Below, in pieces: positions 8,993 to 18,508 of a DNA stretch of 64,000 bases. Below the pieces are notes generated by a model. It was given only the letters and a program-made list of their open reading frames with translations. It did no database searches and was not told where the DNA came from. Positions within the stretch are counted from its first letter, which is position 1, and every line of letters begins with the position of its first letter. The position numbers and the translations under genes are program-made. The DNA comes from Alkalihalobacillus sp. AL-G. Lineage in GTDB: Bacteria > Bacillota > Bacilli > Bacillales > Fictibacillaceae. The stretch is from positions 3,844,001-3,908,000 of the forward strand of contig NZ_CP094656.1 in the NCBI RefSeq assembly GCF_030643805.1, given 5' to 3'.

Positions 8993-10515
8993 ACGACAGC
9001 CCCCCTGCCTGCCATCATGGCGTTAATCGTTAGCTGCAGCATATCGGATAGGATTGCTGGATAGACACCGATCAATACGATCAAAAGTGTCAAGACCAGC
9101 GCCGGCACCCAATCTACAAAGCGTGGTTCCTTAAGATGTAACAGTGTTTCCTTCGTTTCTCCGAATGTCATACCAAGTACGGCACGAAGCATATATACGG
9201 CGGTTAAAATGATTCCGAGTGTCCCGACTGCAGCGAGAACTGGCATTTCTTTAAATAATCCTAAAAAGGCCATGAACTCACTGACGAAGCCGGACATCCC
9301 CGGTAATCCGAGTGAGGCTAATCCGCCTACCAGCAAAAAGCCAGCGGTGATCGGCATGACTTTAGCCATTCCGCCGAGATGTGTAATGAGTGATGTGCCG
9401 GTCCGTTCATAGATCAATCCGACTAAAAAGAACAATAATGCCGAGATTAAGCCGTGTGAGACGACCTGGAACATCGCGCCTTGTACTCCTGCACCATTCA
9501 AGCTCGCAAGTCCGATCAGAACGATTCCCATGTGCGATACACTGGAATACGCTAATACTCGCTTGAAGTCGACTTGTACGAAGGCGATGAATGCACCGTA
9601 CAGCAGGTTGAACACACCTAGGAGCGCAATCCAGAACGCGATCATTTTAAACTCTTCAGGGAAAAATCCGATCCCGAATTGATACAAGCCGTATGCACCG
9701 ATTTTCAAGAGAATCCCTGAGTGAATCATAACAATCGATGGTGGTGCTTGAACGTGCACTTGAAGCATCCAGGAATGAAGCGGAACGATCGGCAGCTTCA
9801 CACCAAACGCAACTAACAGAGCAATCAGTAAGCCCAGCCGGAATTCGTCTCCGATGTACATTCGCTCCAACAATTCTGGTGGTTGACCAAAGAACGCAGA
9901 TAATCCTGTATAATTCATCGTCCCTGTTTTCATATAAAGGATGATGAATACGATTAACAAGATCGCTGAACCGAGTCCGTTATAGACTAAAAAGCTATAC
10001 GCTGCCTTCTCCCTATCAATATATCCCCATTTTCCGATTAAAAAGAAGGTCGGGATCAACGTGATTTCGAAAAAGATAAAGAACATGAGAAGGTTTTGTG
10101 ATGCAAAAACCCCGAGCATTCCGAGTTCCAACAAGAGGAACAGCATGAAATACCCTTTCCAATTTTCCTTTATCCAGACCGATGCAGCAGCGGCAAGCGT
10201 TGAGACGATTGCTGTCAAAAGCAACAGAACAACCGTTAACCCGCTTACCCCAAGGTCATAGCTGATTGTAAAATCGCCGCCATTCTGGAAGCCTTGGATT
10301 TGAAAGTCGATCCAGCGATACTGTTCAGCAAACTGGATGTTTTCGATTGCCTTATCGAACCCGAAATACGCGATAGACGAAAGCGCTAGCGGAAGTAACG
10401 TTGCTAAAAAGCCAACCCACTTCAATAGCTTTTCCTCTGTTTTTGGCATAAAAGCTAACACTAGGATTCCGATTAATGGGGAGAATACAAGTGCTGATAA
10501 AAGAATCGATTCCAT
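8989..10515 (-). CDS. nuoM: NADH-quinone oxidoreductase subunit M
   Basis: Second antiporter-like subunit of complex I, 508 residues with about 14 membrane helices. It shows KLPIVPLHSWMLQVHVQAPP, the conserved lysine/histidine-rich segment of NuoM, and the upstream EITLIPTFFLIG helix with the essential Glu. The ATG at 10515 shares one base with the nuoL TAA stop (TAATG), implying translational coupling; a longer frame upstream lies inside nuoL and is not credible. Confidence 0.97.
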   Translation of the reverse strand: MESILLSALVFSPLIGILVLAFMPKTEEKLLKWVGFLATLLPLALSSIAYFGFDKAIENIQFAEQYRWIDFQIQGFQNGGDFTISYDLGVSGLTVVLLLLTAIVSTLAAAASVWIKENWKGYFMLFLLLELGMLGVFASQNLLMFFIFFEITLIPTFFLIGKWGYIDREKAAYSFLVYNGLGSAILLIVFIILYMKTGTMNYTGLSAFFGQPPELLERMYIGDEFRLGLLIALLVAFGVKLPIVPLHSWMLQVHVQAPPSIVMIHSGILLKIGAYGLYQFGIGFFPEEFKMIAFWIALLGVFNLLYGAFIAFVQVDFKRVLAYSSVSHMGIVLIGLASLNGAGVQGAMFQVVSHGLISALLFFLVGLIYERTGTSLITHLGGMAKVMPITAGFLLVGGLASLGLPGMSGFVSEFMAFLGLFKEMPVLAAVGTLGIILTAVYMLRAVLGMTFGETKETLLHLKEPRFVDWVPALVLTLLIVLIGVYPAILSDMLQLTINAMMAGRGAVV

Positions 10516-12374
10516 TATGATAAGTACCCCCCTAACCAAGCGACAACAAGCAGTAAGATCGCCATTCCTGCAAATGCAACCGAGCCGTAGAGCTGAACCT
10601 GCCCGTTTTGAAAGCGCGAACCGATTTTACTTATCCACTCAATTGACCCTTTCACAAATGCGACGAGCCCTTCGACGACAAAGCGGTCGATATAGTACCA
10701 GAAATAGCTGAATGCTCTTGTTCCTTTTACAAAACTGTAGTCATACGTTTCATCAACAAAATATTTGTTCAACAAAATGTAATGAAGGTCTGGTGCGGAT
10801 TCCGACAGTCTCGTCACCTTTTTCTTCGAATAAACGAGCCATGCCATCAGAATTCCGAGTAACGATACCCCTGTTGCAACGACCGGAATCCACCAGTGTG
10901 TTTCATGATGATGGATCTCAACCGCAGGATTTTGCGCGAGAAAATCGCCTAAATAGGTTGCAAACGGTGTGTTGATGAATCCTCCGACAATCGCCAGTAT
11001 CCCAAGTACAATCATCGGGAACGTCATTGACACTGGAGATTCATGTACGTCTTCTTTCTTTTCTGCTCTTGATTCACCTGTGAATACGAGAAAGAACAAG
11101 CGGAACATGTAAAATGCCGTTAAAAATGCTGCTGCTACCGCAATCCAGAATAATCCGTATCGTCCATCTGCATACGTTACCGCGAGGATTTCATCTTTAC
11201 TGAAGAACCCTGAAAGCAGTGGAACACCGGAGATTGCCATTGCCCCGATTAAAAACAACGGTGCGGTCCACTTCATTTTTTTCCAAAGACCGCCCATCTC
11301 ATGGATGTTTTGCGTATGTACAGCGTGAATCACCGATCCTGCTGCAAGGAATAACAATGCTTTAAAAAACGCATGTGTCGTTAAGTGGAAAACACCTGCG
11401 ACATAGCCGGATGAACCGAGCGCTAGCATCATGTAACCGAGCTGACTGACTGTCGAATAGGCAAGCACGCGTTTAATATCTGCCTGAGCTAACCCGATTG
11501 TTGCGGCAAAAATGGCGGTAAAGCCACCGACTACAGCAACGGTCGTCATAGCTGTTTCTGATGCCTCAAAAAGCGGAAACATCGCTGCAACGAGGTAAAC
11601 CCCTGCTGCGACCATCGTTGCGGCGTGGATGAGTGCCGAAACTGGTGTTGGACCTTCCATCGCATCTGGAAGCCATGTATGTAACGGAAATTGACCGGAT
11701 TTTCCGATTGCTCCAACAAAAATGAGAATCGCTGTCAACGTAATCCAACCTTCTGAAATGTCTCCTGCTGCGACTGCATTAAAGATTACATCAAATTCAA
11801 AGCTTCCGACCTGCCAAAACAGTAGAATCATCCCGATGAACAGGCCGACATCCCCGATACGGGTCATGATGAATGCTTTTTTTGCGGCAGAACGGGCTTC
11901 CCTTTTATAAAAGTAATACCCGATCAATAGAAATGAGCCGAGTCCGACGAGCTCCCAGAACACGTAAAGCTGAAGCAGGTTCGGGGAAAGAACGAGCCCG
12001 AGCATCGCAAAGGTAAAAAGTCCAAGATAAGCGAAAAAGACCGGAAAGCGATCATCGTCATCCATGTAGCCTCGTGAATATACTTGGACTAGAAAGCTGA
12101 CGAGTGAAACGATGACAAGCATCAATGCGTTCAGCGGATTGACTAAATATCCAGCTGATATCATCGTCTCCCCGAACGTCAACCAGTTGATTGTATCCTT
12201 GACGGGTTCTCCGCCCCATTGACTCATGAAAACAACGATCGATAATACGAGTGATCCGAGTGTCAAGAGTGCTCCGACGTGTGCGGAAGCCTTTTTTAAC
12301 CTACGACCAAACAGTAAGAGAAGGACGAAGGATAAGAGCGGTAACACTGGAATAAGCCAGATTATAGGGTTCAT
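10515..12374 (-). CDS. nuoL: NADH-quinone oxidoreductase subunit L
   Basis: Largest antiporter-like subunit of complex I, 619 residues. It has the NuoL/ND5 core with GKSGQFPLHTWLPDAMEGPTP and the C-terminal extension that forms the long lateral amphipathic helix along the membrane arm (residues from about 500 on, ending in a final membrane helix). An AGGAGG SD precedes MNPIIWLIP. Gap to nuoK is 16 bp and it overlaps nuoM by one base. Length is typical. Confidence 0.97.
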   Translation of the reverse strand: MNPIIWLIPVLPLLSFVLLLLFGRRLKKASAHVGALLTLGSLVLSIVVFMSQWGGEPVKDTINWLTFGETMISAGYLVNPLNALMLVIVSLVSFLVQVYSRGYMDDDDRFPVFFAYLGLFTFAMLGLVLSPNLLQLYVFWELVGLGSFLLIGYYFYKREARSAAKKAFIMTRIGDVGLFIGMILLFWQVGSFEFDVIFNAVAAGDISEGWITLTAILIFVGAIGKSGQFPLHTWLPDAMEGPTPVSALIHAATMVAAGVYLVAAMFPLFEASETAMTTVAVVGGFTAIFAATIGLAQADIKRVLAYSTVSQLGYMMLALGSSGYVAGVFHLTTHAFFKALLFLAAGSVIHAVHTQNIHEMGGLWKKMKWTAPLFLIGAMAISGVPLLSGFFSKDEILAVTYADGRYGLFWIAVAAAFLTAFYMFRLFFLVFTGESRAEKKEDVHESPVSMTFPMIVLGILAIVGGFINTPFATYLGDFLAQNPAVEIHHHETHWWIPVVATGVSLLGILMAWLVYSKKKVTRLSESAPDLHYILLNKYFVDETYDYSFVKGTRAFSYFWYYIDRFVVEGLVAFVKGSIEWISKIGSRFQNGQVQLYGSVAFAGMAILLLVVAWLGGYLS

Positions 12375-12390
12375 TATTTCGACCTCCTTC

Positions 12391-12705
12391 TTAGTGTTTC
12401 ATTATGTCTATTTCATCGACGTTAACGGTCTTTCGGTTGCGGTAAAGAGCGATCAGTATCGCGAGTCCTACCGCTGCTTCAGCCGCCGCGACGGTAATCG
12501 TGAATAATGCAAAGATTTGTCCGGTAATGCCCGGATTCATTCCATACTTAGAAAATGCGACAAGGTTAATGTTAACTGCGTTCAGCATCAATTCGATCGA
12601 GATCAGCACGATGACGGCATTACGCTTCGTCAGCGCACCGTACAACCCGATGCAAAATAAAATCAATGCGAGAACAAGGTAGACAGATAAAGGTACATTA
12701 CTCAT
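12391..12705 (-). CDS. nuoK: NADH-quinone oxidoreductase subunit K
   Basis: Small membrane subunit of complex I (104 residues, three helices). It contains the two conserved membrane glutamates of the E-channel: one in [12 protein letters not shown] and one in [13 protein letters not shown]. The start ATG at 12705 ([10 protein letters not shown]) lies inside the 3' end of nuoJ with the SD GGAGGAGG in the nuoJ codons; the eight-base overlap supports coupled translation. Confidence 0.96.
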   Translation of the reverse strand: MSNVPLSVYLVLALILFCIGLYGALTKRNAVIVLISIELMLNAVNINLVAFSKYGMNPGITGQIFALFTITVAAAEAAVGLAILIALYRNRKTVNVDEIDIMKH

Positions 12706-13216
12706 CTGTTTTTGCCTCCTCCTCATCGTCCCGCTTTGCTAAAACAATTGCACCGACAAGGGCAACGAGTAACAGAACTGAAGTGAGTTCAAATGGAATC
12801 ACATATTTCGAATAAAGCTCGATTCCGATTTTTTCCGTGTTATCGACGTGAAGTTCGGTAGCTTGTTCCCCAAAGCTTAAATCATTGATTTGGAAAAACA
12901 TGACCCCGAAAAAGGCGACGATGCCTACGAGCACAAGCAAAGTCCGAGGCACGCCGATTTTCGACTCGGTACGATCACTATGCCGGGTAAGCATGATCCC
13001 GAACAGCATGATGATCGTTATCGCACCAGAGTAGATCAACACTTGGACGAAGGCGACGAATTCCGCCGACAGCATAACATACAGTCCTGCAATCGATAAG
13101 AAAGTGAACACGAGTGCAATGACCATGTGCACGACCTTCGTCAGGTTGAGCATGAAAATGCCGCTTCCGATCGCCACCAGTGCGAGGATGAAGAAGACGA
13201 TCAGTTCTCCACTCAT
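12698..13216 (-). CDS. nuoJ: NADH-quinone oxidoreductase subunit J
   Basis: Membrane subunit of complex I with five predicted helices and 172 residues. It shows the ND6-like segment [25 protein letters not shown], containing the pi-bulge helix that links quinone chemistry to proton pumping. It overlaps nuoI by four bases (ATGA) and nuoK by eight. The hydrophilic C-terminus ([13 protein letters not shown]) is acidic. Confidence 0.96.
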   Translation of the reverse strand: MSGELIVFFILALVAIGSGIFMLNLTKVVHMVIALVFTFLSIAGLYVMLSAEFVAFVQVLIYSGAITIIMLFGIMLTRHSDRTESKIGVPRTLLVLVGIVAFFGVMFFQINDLSFGEQATELHVDNTEKIGIELYSKYVIPFELTSVLLLVALVGAIVLAKRDDEEEAKTDE

Positions 13217-13632
13217 GCCTTATTCTCCTTTCGCACATTCGTATCGTTTTCATCCAACCACTCAAGGTTTTTGAACAGCTCATCACGGCTGTATTCAGCA
13301 AGCTCGAAGTTGTTCGTCATCACGATCGCTTCGGTCGGACAAACCTCTGTACAAAGGTCACATAAAATGCAGATTTCAAAATTGATGTCATACGTATCGA
13401 TGATTTTCCCCTTTTTATTCGGGTCAGGGTGCTTTTTCCCTGTCAGTTCGATGCAATCGGTCGGACAGACATTGGCACACTGGTTACATACGATACATTT
13501 TTCCGGGTAAAACTTCTGTATACCTCGAAAGCGATCAGGCATTTCGAGTGGTTCATCCGGGTATGAATACGTGACTCGTTCGTTTGTTAAGTTTTTGAGG
13601 GTGTATTTTAACCCTTTCATTAGTCCCTTCAT
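13213..13632 (-). CDS. nuoI: NADH-quinone oxidoreductase subunit I (2x[4Fe-4S])
   Basis: Peripheral ferredoxin-like subunit carrying clusters N6a and N6b that pass electrons to NuoB. Two complete four-cysteine motifs are visible: CIVCNQCANVCP and CILCDLCTEVCP. The protein of 139 residues is a little shorter than E. coli NuoI but complete. SD AAGGAGGG precedes the ATG. With NuoE/F/G absent from the operon, this subunit is the likely electron entry point for an unidentified donor. Confidence 0.96.
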   Translation of the reverse strand: MKGLMKGLKYTLKNLTNERVTYSYPDEPLEMPDRFRGIQKFYPEKCIVCNQCANVCPTDCIELTGKKHPDPNKKGKIIDTYDINFEICILCDLCTEVCPTEAIVMTNNFELAEYSRDELFKNLEWLDENDTNVRKENKA

Positions 13633-13646
13633 TACTTATCCCTCCG

Positions 13647-14648
13647 TTAGAACCAGATTTCCTTGATCACAGCACTGATGAAAATATTGAGCAGGGCTAA
13701 CGGCAGCAATACTTTCCAACCGAAAGACATAAGCTGATCGGCTCGAAGTCTTGGCAATGTTGCGCGGACCCAGATCATGATAAATACGACAAGACTGAAT
13801 TTGATGGCGAACCAGATGATCCCCGGGATGAATCCGAGAAACGGGATCGGGTGCCAGCCGCCAAGAAACAATACTGTCGTCAAAGATGCCATCCCGAATA
13901 GATAGACGTATTCCGTGAGCATGAAAAATGCCCAGCGGAACCCGGAATATTCGACATGATACCCTGCGACGAGCTCTGACTCCGCTTCCGGTAAGTCAAA
14001 CGGTGTACGGTTCAATTCTGCCGTCGATGCGATCAGGAAAATGATGAACGCAAGCGGCTGAACAAAGATAAAGGCAAGGTTTTCCTGGGCGTTCACGATT
14101 TCAATCAGGTTCAAGCTTCCTGTAATTAAAATGATTCCGATAACGGACATGACGAGCGGTACTTCATAGGAAATCATTTGGGCCGCTGAACGCATTCCCC
14201 CGAGCAAGGAGTATTTGTTGTTCGATGCCCAGCCTCCCATCAAAATTCCGATCGTCGAAATGCCGGAGATGGCAATATAGTAAAGCAATCCGATTCCGAT
14301 ATCTGAAAATCGGAGCGCATCCGAGAATGGTATGACAGCAAGCACCATGAATGCTGGCGCAAATGCTAGAAGCGGTGCAAGAATGAACAGCGGTCGGTCA
14401 GCAGCCTTCGGAATCGTGTCTTCTTTTAATAGAAGCTTTAGGACGTCCGCAACGGTTTGTAAAAGTCCAAATGGCCCTCCTACTCGGTTCGGACCGACAC
14501 GAAGCTGCATGAAGCCCATCACTTTACGCTCAGCAAGGATCGCATACGTAACAAATCCGAGTACGATCATAAGTAAGCTCGCTCCAAGACCGAAAAAGAT
14601 CAACGTGTTCCAAAGAGACGGCTGTGAATGAAGCAGTTGTTCCATCAT
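13647..14648 (-). CDS. nuoH: NADH-quinone oxidoreductase subunit H
   Basis: Membrane subunit that anchors the peripheral arm and shapes the quinone chamber, 333 residues with eight helices. It has ERKVMGFMQLRVGPNRVG and the cytoplasmic Glu-rich loop FDLPEAESELVAGYHVEYSG, both diagnostic of NuoH/ND1. The first of two adjacent ATGs overlaps the nuoD stop (TAATGATG); GGAGGTGG upstream supports either. Confidence 0.97.
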   Translation of the reverse strand: MMEQLLHSQPSLWNTLIFFGLGASLLMIVLGFVTYAILAERKVMGFMQLRVGPNRVGGPFGLLQTVADVLKLLLKEDTIPKAADRPLFILAPLLAFAPAFMVLAVIPFSDALRFSDIGIGLLYYIAISGISTIGILMGGWASNNKYSLLGGMRSAAQMISYEVPLVMSVIGIILITGSLNLIEIVNAQENLAFIFVQPLAFIIFLIASTAELNRTPFDLPEAESELVAGYHVEYSGFRWAFFMLTEYVYLFGMASLTTVLFLGGWHPIPFLGFIPGIIWFAIKFSLVVFIMIWVRATLPRLRADQLMSFGWKVLLPLALLNIFISAVIKEIWF

Positions 14649-15748
14649 TAGCCGTCCACCTCCCCGAGTACGATGTCAATACCGCCGAGAATCGTAATCA
14701 AGTTGGCGATGTTTTCTCCTTTTAAAAGCTTGGACAGTATTTGCAGGTTATAGAATGACGGACGCCGGAACTTGAGGCGGTACGGTTCTTTTTTCCCTTG
14801 GGACGCGATATAGCATCCAATTTCTCCACGAGGGGACTCGATGCGGACGTATGTTTCACCTGCTGGCGGCTTGATGATCCGTGGAACCTTCGCCATGATT
14901 GCGCCTTCCGATGGGAATTGCTCCACCGCTTGCTCGATGATTTTCAACGATTCTTCAATCTCAGCCATTCGGCATTGGTACCGTGACCAAGCATCTCCTT
15001 TTTCACGAACAGGCACGTCGAAATCGAAGCGATCATAAATCGAATACGGCTCCTTCTTGCGCAGGTCCCAATCGACACCTGTGCAGCGGAGGTTCGCACC
15101 ACTTAAAGAATACGAAAGCGCTTCATCTTTCGTGTACGTTCCAACCCCTTTTACCCGGTTTAAAAAGATTTCGTTCCCGGATACGAGATCATGATAGCCC
15201 GCAAGCTCTTTACGCATATGCGGGACAAACTCTCGGACTTTGTCAATCCACCCGTCTGGAGCATCCCATTTCACCCCGCCAACCCGCATGTAGTTGAATG
15301 TCAGTCGGGCTCCTGAAATTTCGTTCAGCATGTTGATGATCATTTCCCGCTCACGGAACGCGTACAGGAATGGGCTCAATGCTCCAATATCAAGTAAATA
15401 TGTACCGAACCAGACGAGGTGACTCGCCACTCTTCCAAGCTCCATCACGAGAATCCTTAAATACTCGCCTCGCTCTGGAATTTCCATGTCCATCATCGTT
15501 TCAACCGCGTGACAGATGACATAATTGTTCGTCATTGCCGACAAATAGTCCATCCTGTCCGTGTATGGGATGATTTGTGTATATTGTAGGTCTTCCGCTA
15601 GCTTTTCGGTTCCACGATGAAGGTAACCGATTACTGGTGTGGCTTCTTTAATGATTTCTCCATCGATTTTTAAAACAATCCGGAACACTCCGTGAGTACT
15701 CGGATGCTGAGGACCGACGTTCAATAGCATTTCTTCTGTTCGTATCAT
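14648..15748 (-). CDS. nuoD: NADH-quinone oxidoreductase subunit D
   Basis: 49-kDa-type subunit lining the quinone-binding site, 366 residues, homologous to the large subunit of NiFe hydrogenases but without Ni ligands. Conserved segments include NVGPQHPSTHGVFR, with the quinone-facing His, and GYLHRGTEKLAE. The gene is separate from nuoC (in some bacteria the two are fused), with a 3-bp gap. Start and length are normal. Confidence 0.97.
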   Translation of the reverse strand: MIRTEEMLLNVGPQHPSTHGVFRIVLKIDGEIIKEATPVIGYLHRGTEKLAEDLQYTQIIPYTDRMDYLSAMTNNYVICHAVETMMDMEIPERGEYLRILVMELGRVASHLVWFGTYLLDIGALSPFLYAFREREMIINMLNEISGARLTFNYMRVGGVKWDAPDGWIDKVREFVPHMRKELAGYHDLVSGNEIFLNRVKGVGTYTKDEALSYSLSGANLRCTGVDWDLRKKEPYSIYDRFDFDVPVREKGDAWSRYQCRMAEIEESLKIIEQAVEQFPSEGAIMAKVPRIIKPPAGETYVRIESPRGEIGCYIASQGKKEPYRLKFRRPSFYNLQILSKLLKGENIANLITILGGIDIVLGEVDG

Positions 15749-15751
15749 CGG

Positions 15752-17017
15752 TTACACCTCCACGTCGTATGGTTCATAGTCTTTGCGCATCGGGTATCCA
15801 ACCCAATCATCCGACATTAAAATCCGGGTTAAGTTCGGGTGACCTGAAAAATGGATGCCTAGCAAGTCGTAAGCTTCCCGTTCAGGCCAGTTCGCCCCTG
15901 CCCATAAAGGTGTGAGCGATGCGATTTCCGGCTGATCTCGGTCCACTTTTACCTTGAGGGCAACCGGCTGTTCGTTTTTATAAGAGTAAAGATGGGTATA
16001 GACTTCCATATGCGTTTCAAAATCAGTACCGTGCAGCTCGCTTAAATAGTTGAAGTTAAGCTGCTCATTATATCGTAAAAATTCAGCAAGTTTATAATAG
16101 CCTTCTCGTTTTGCTATGAGTGTAGGTACATCCTTCGCAAGTCGATTAATGTACGAATCTTCTAAAATATCTTCTCCCAGATTGTCCTTGATGACCTTCA
16201 CATATTTATCTAGGAGCGGCTGGTTGAGTGACGGCTTTTCTTCTGCAGGCTCTTTTGCCTTCGCGCCTGCACCACCTGTTTTTGCCTTTGCTGCGGCGGC
16301 TGCTTTGGCTTTCGCTTTTGCTGCGGCAATCGCTTTCGCTTTCTCGTCATCGCCTGCTGGTGCCGATCCTCCACCCGCAGCTTTTGCTTTCGCGGCTGCA
16401 GCAGCTTTCGCCTTCGCTACTGCGGCTGCCTTCGCTTTCGCCTTTTCGTCGTCGGAGGCCGGTGCCGATCCGCCTGCTGCTGCGGCTTTTGCCTTTGCCG
16501 CCGCGGCTGCTTTGGCCTTGGCTGTGGCCGCTGCTTTCGCTTTTGCAGCTGCTGCAGCTTTAGATTTCGCATCAGCAGGATCTGGGGGAGCTTCGGCTTC
16601 GCCTGAATCAGCCGTTTCCTTTGCTGCCTTTTTCTCCGCTGCCTTGCGTTTTGCCTCTTCGACCGCCTTTTTCTTCGCTTCCGCTTTTTCCGCCTCGGTC
16701 ATTTCAGAGAACGGCTTTTCTGCTGGTGCTTCGGTTGCTTCGCCAGTTTCAGCTGCTTCTTTTGCCGCCTTCTTCTCCGCTGCCTTGCGTTTTGCCTCTT
16801 CGACCGCTTTTTTCTTCGCTTCCGCTTTTTCCGCTTCCGTCATTTCAGAGAACGGCTTTTCTGCCGGTGCTTCGGTTGCTTCGCCAGTTTCAGCTGCTTC
16901 CTTTGCCGCCTTCTTCTCCGCAGCCTTGCGTTTCGCCTCTTCGACCGCCTTTTTCTTCGCTTCCGCTTTTTCCGCTTCCGTCATTTCAGAGAACGGCTTT
17001 TCTTGATCATTGCTCAT
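15752..17017 (-). CDS. nuoC: NADH-quinone oxidoreductase subunit C with long repetitive N-terminal extension
   Basis: The 30-kDa subunit of the complex I peripheral arm. Only the last 155 residues or so (from about 264, [17 protein letters not shown]) form the NuoC domain, with the signature [20 protein letters not shown] and the C-terminal RKDYEPY. Residues 6-52 and 53-99 are two essentially identical 47-residue repeats beginning [20 protein letters not shown]; a third copy starts at 100 and runs into an Ala/Lys-rich tract with GGSAPA-type linkers up to about 262. The extension is predicted to be helical or disordered and strongly charged. The DNA repeat is 141 bp and in frame. I recall similar Ala/Lys extensions on NuoC of other bacilli, so it is probably genuine; its function is unknown. 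The ATG overlaps the nuoB stop by four bases. Confidence 0.95.
   Translation of the reverse strand: MSNDQEKPFSEMTEAEKAEAKKKAVEEAKRKAAEKKAAKEAAETGEATEAPAEKPFSEMTEAEKAEAKKKAVEEAKRKAAEKKAAKEAAETGEATEAPAEKPFSEMTEAEKAEAKKKAVEEAKRKAAEKKAAKETADSGEAEAPPDPADAKSKAAAAAKAKAAATAKAKAAAAAKAKAAAAGGSAPASDDEKAKAKAAAVAKAKAAAAAKAKAAGGGSAPAGDDEKAKAIAAAKAKAKAAAAAKAKTGGAGAKAKEPAEEKPSLNQPLLDKYVKVIKDNLGEDILEDSYINRLAKDVPTLIAKREGYYKLAEFLRYNEQLNFNYLSELHGTDFETHMEVYTHLYSYKNEQPVALKVKVDRDQPEIASLTPLWAGANWPEREAYDLLGIHFSGHPNLTRILMSDDWVGYPMRKDYEPYDVEV
16619..17002 (-). repeat. In-frame 141-bp direct repeats in nuoC
   Basis: Copies at 17002-16862 and 16861-16721 are almost identical at the DNA level, and a third from 16720 stays similar for about 100 bp. 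The codon phase is kept (141 = 47 codons). The low divergence implies recent duplication or gene conversion. Confidence 0.9.
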
Positions 17018-17532
17018 TTATCCGTCACCCGCTTTCCAGTCTTAGCTTCATAACGGATTTTTTCTTGTAGCTTATTAATTCCATAGATTAACGCCGCAGG
17101 GTTCGGAGGGCATCCAGGGATATATACATCTACCGGTACGATCTGGTCGACACCTTTTACCACGGCATATGATTTTATGTATGGTCCACCCGCTGTTGCG
17201 CAGGAACCCATCGCAATAACCCATTTTGGCTCTGGCATTTGATCATACAAACGCTTTAGTACTGGTGCCATTTTCTTCGTAACAGTTCCAGAAACGATCA
17301 TACAGTCTGATTGACGCGGCGATGTTCGGAAAAAGGATCCGAATCGATCCAAGTCATAGTGAGACGCACCGGTCCCCATCATTTCAATGGCACAGCAAGC
17401 TAAGCCGAAAGTTAACGGCCAAATCGAATTACTTCGCGCCCAAGCTTTTACTTGTTCGAGCGTCACAAAAAATACGTTCTTTGAAAGTTCTTGTTGTTCT
17501 TCTGGTGAAATTTCGTCTAGTCTTACATCCAT
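17014..17532 (-). CDS. nuoB: NADH-quinone oxidoreductase subunit B ([4Fe-4S] N2)
   Basis: Peripheral-arm subunit that binds the terminal iron-sulfur cluster N2 and hands electrons to quinone. The cluster ligands are present: the adjacent pair in [10 protein letters not shown], one in PRQSDCMIV, one in [20 protein letters not shown] supplies a further conserved Cys region. At 172 residues it is normal. I use the ATG at 17532 (MDVRLDEIS), preceded by GAAGGTG, instead of the GTG seven codons upstream inside nuoA. It overlaps nuoA by 10 bases and nuoC by four. Confidence 0.97.
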   Translation of the reverse strand: MDVRLDEISPEEQQELSKNVFFVTLEQVKAWARSNSIWPLTFGLACCAIEMMGTGASHYDLDRFGSFFRTSPRQSDCMIVSGTVTKKMAPVLKRLYDQMPEPKWVIAMGSCATAGGPYIKSYAVVKGVDQIVPVDVYIPGCPPNPAALIYGINKLQEKIRYEAKTGKRVTDK

Positions 17533-17897
17533 TTTAACACCTTCTTTTTCCACGCATAGATGAGTCCGATCAGCAGCATGACAATAAAGATTCCCATTTC
17601 AATCAGTGCAAAAATACCGAGTTTTTCATAGGCTACGGCCCACGGATATAAGAAAACCGTCTCAACATCAAAAATAACGAACAATAACGCAAAAATATAA
17701 TAGCGCACATTGTACTGAACCCAGCTTTGATGAAAGGGCTCTATACCACTTTCATAGGTTGTCTGTTTTTCTTTTGACGGTTTATTCGGTCGTAAAATTT
17801 TACCTGCTGTCAATGCGACAAGCGGTAACAGAATGCCCAAAAGCAGGAACATCAAAACGACCAGGTAGTTGTTCTGATACAAGTGATAGAGCTCCAT
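17523..17897 (-). CDS. nuoA: NADH-quinone oxidoreductase subunit A
   Basis: Small membrane subunit of complex I, first gene of the operon; 124 residues, three helices. Family signature: YESGIEPF(HQSW), followed by [24 protein letters not shown] with its acidic residues. SD GGGGAGGTAG lies before the ATG. The operon promoter is about 65 bp upstream. Confidence 0.97.
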   Translation of the reverse strand: MELYHLYQNNYLVVLMFLLLGILLPLVALTAGKILRPNKPSKEKQTTYESGIEPFHQSWVQYNVRYYIFALLFVIFDVETVFLYPWAVAYEKLGIFALIEMGIFIVMLLIGLIYAWKKKVLKWM

Positions 17898-17961
17898 TGG
17901 CTACCTCCCCAGCAATCCATCTATTATTGTTAGAAAGTTTACAAAATTGTAATCGGTATCA

Positions 17962-17990
17962 ATTATACCAAATACCAATTTTTGTGTCGA
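17962..17990 (-). promoter_or_regulatory. SigA promoter of the nuo operon
   Basis: Minus strand TCGACA (17985-17990), 17-nt spacer, TATAAT (17962-17967): five of six matches at -35 and a perfect -10. The leader to nuoA is about 60 nt. Confidence 0.85.
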
Positions 17991-18097
17991 CAAGAGTTCA
18001 CGTATTAAAAAAGTCTTTCAACGTTGGAAAAGCGGTTTTAAAGACGTGGATTTACGGACGTAAATCATCATTATTGAAAATATTCGTTCTAGCAGTA

Positions 18098-18470
18098 GCC
18101 ACTGTCGATGATTCGTTACATCATTGTGCGCTTTCTGCTGTTTGATGGTACGAATAGACGTTATTCGTGACACCATTGTGGCTTTCTGCAGTTTGATGGC
18201 GCGAATAGATGCTATTCGTTACACCATTGTGCGCTTTCTACAGTTTGATGGCGCGAATAGATGCTATTCGTTACACCATTGTGCGCTTTCTGCTGTTTGA
18301 TGGCGCGAATAGATGCTATTCGTTACACCATTGTGCGCTTTCTGCAGTTTGATGGTGCGAATAGATGCTATTCGTTACACCATTGTGCGCTTTCTGCAGT
18401 TTGATGGTACGAATAGATGCTATTCGTTACACCATTGTGCGCTTTCTGCAGTTTAATGGTACGAAGCCGA
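18098..18470. repeat. Seven tandem 52-bp repeats with internal dyad
   Basis: The RCGAAT position recurs at 18150, 18201, 18253, 18305, 18357, 18409 and 18461, that is every 52 bp with one 51-bp unit. Each unit holds the dyad CGAATAG-ATG-CTATTCG, then ACACCATTGTGCGC and CTTTCTGCAGTTTGATGG. Central copies are nearly identical, outer ones more diverged. There are no unique spacers, so this is not a CRISPR array. The same family recurs at 29.05 kb. It lies upstream of the nuo promoter and beyond the neighbouring 88-residue frame. Confidence 0.95.
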
Positions 18471-18508
18471 TGTTTTGATGGACATAACACACGTATTCCT
18501 CATCGTTT

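Noticed and set aside
16116-17006. Long plus-strand open frame rich in Ala, Phe and Ser opposite nuoC
   Set aside because: It is the complement of the Lys/Ala/Glu repeats of nuoC; repeat composition removes stops. No SD or family similarity.
18098-18470. CRISPR array
   Set aside because: Units are contiguous with no unique spacers, and there are no cas genes in the window.
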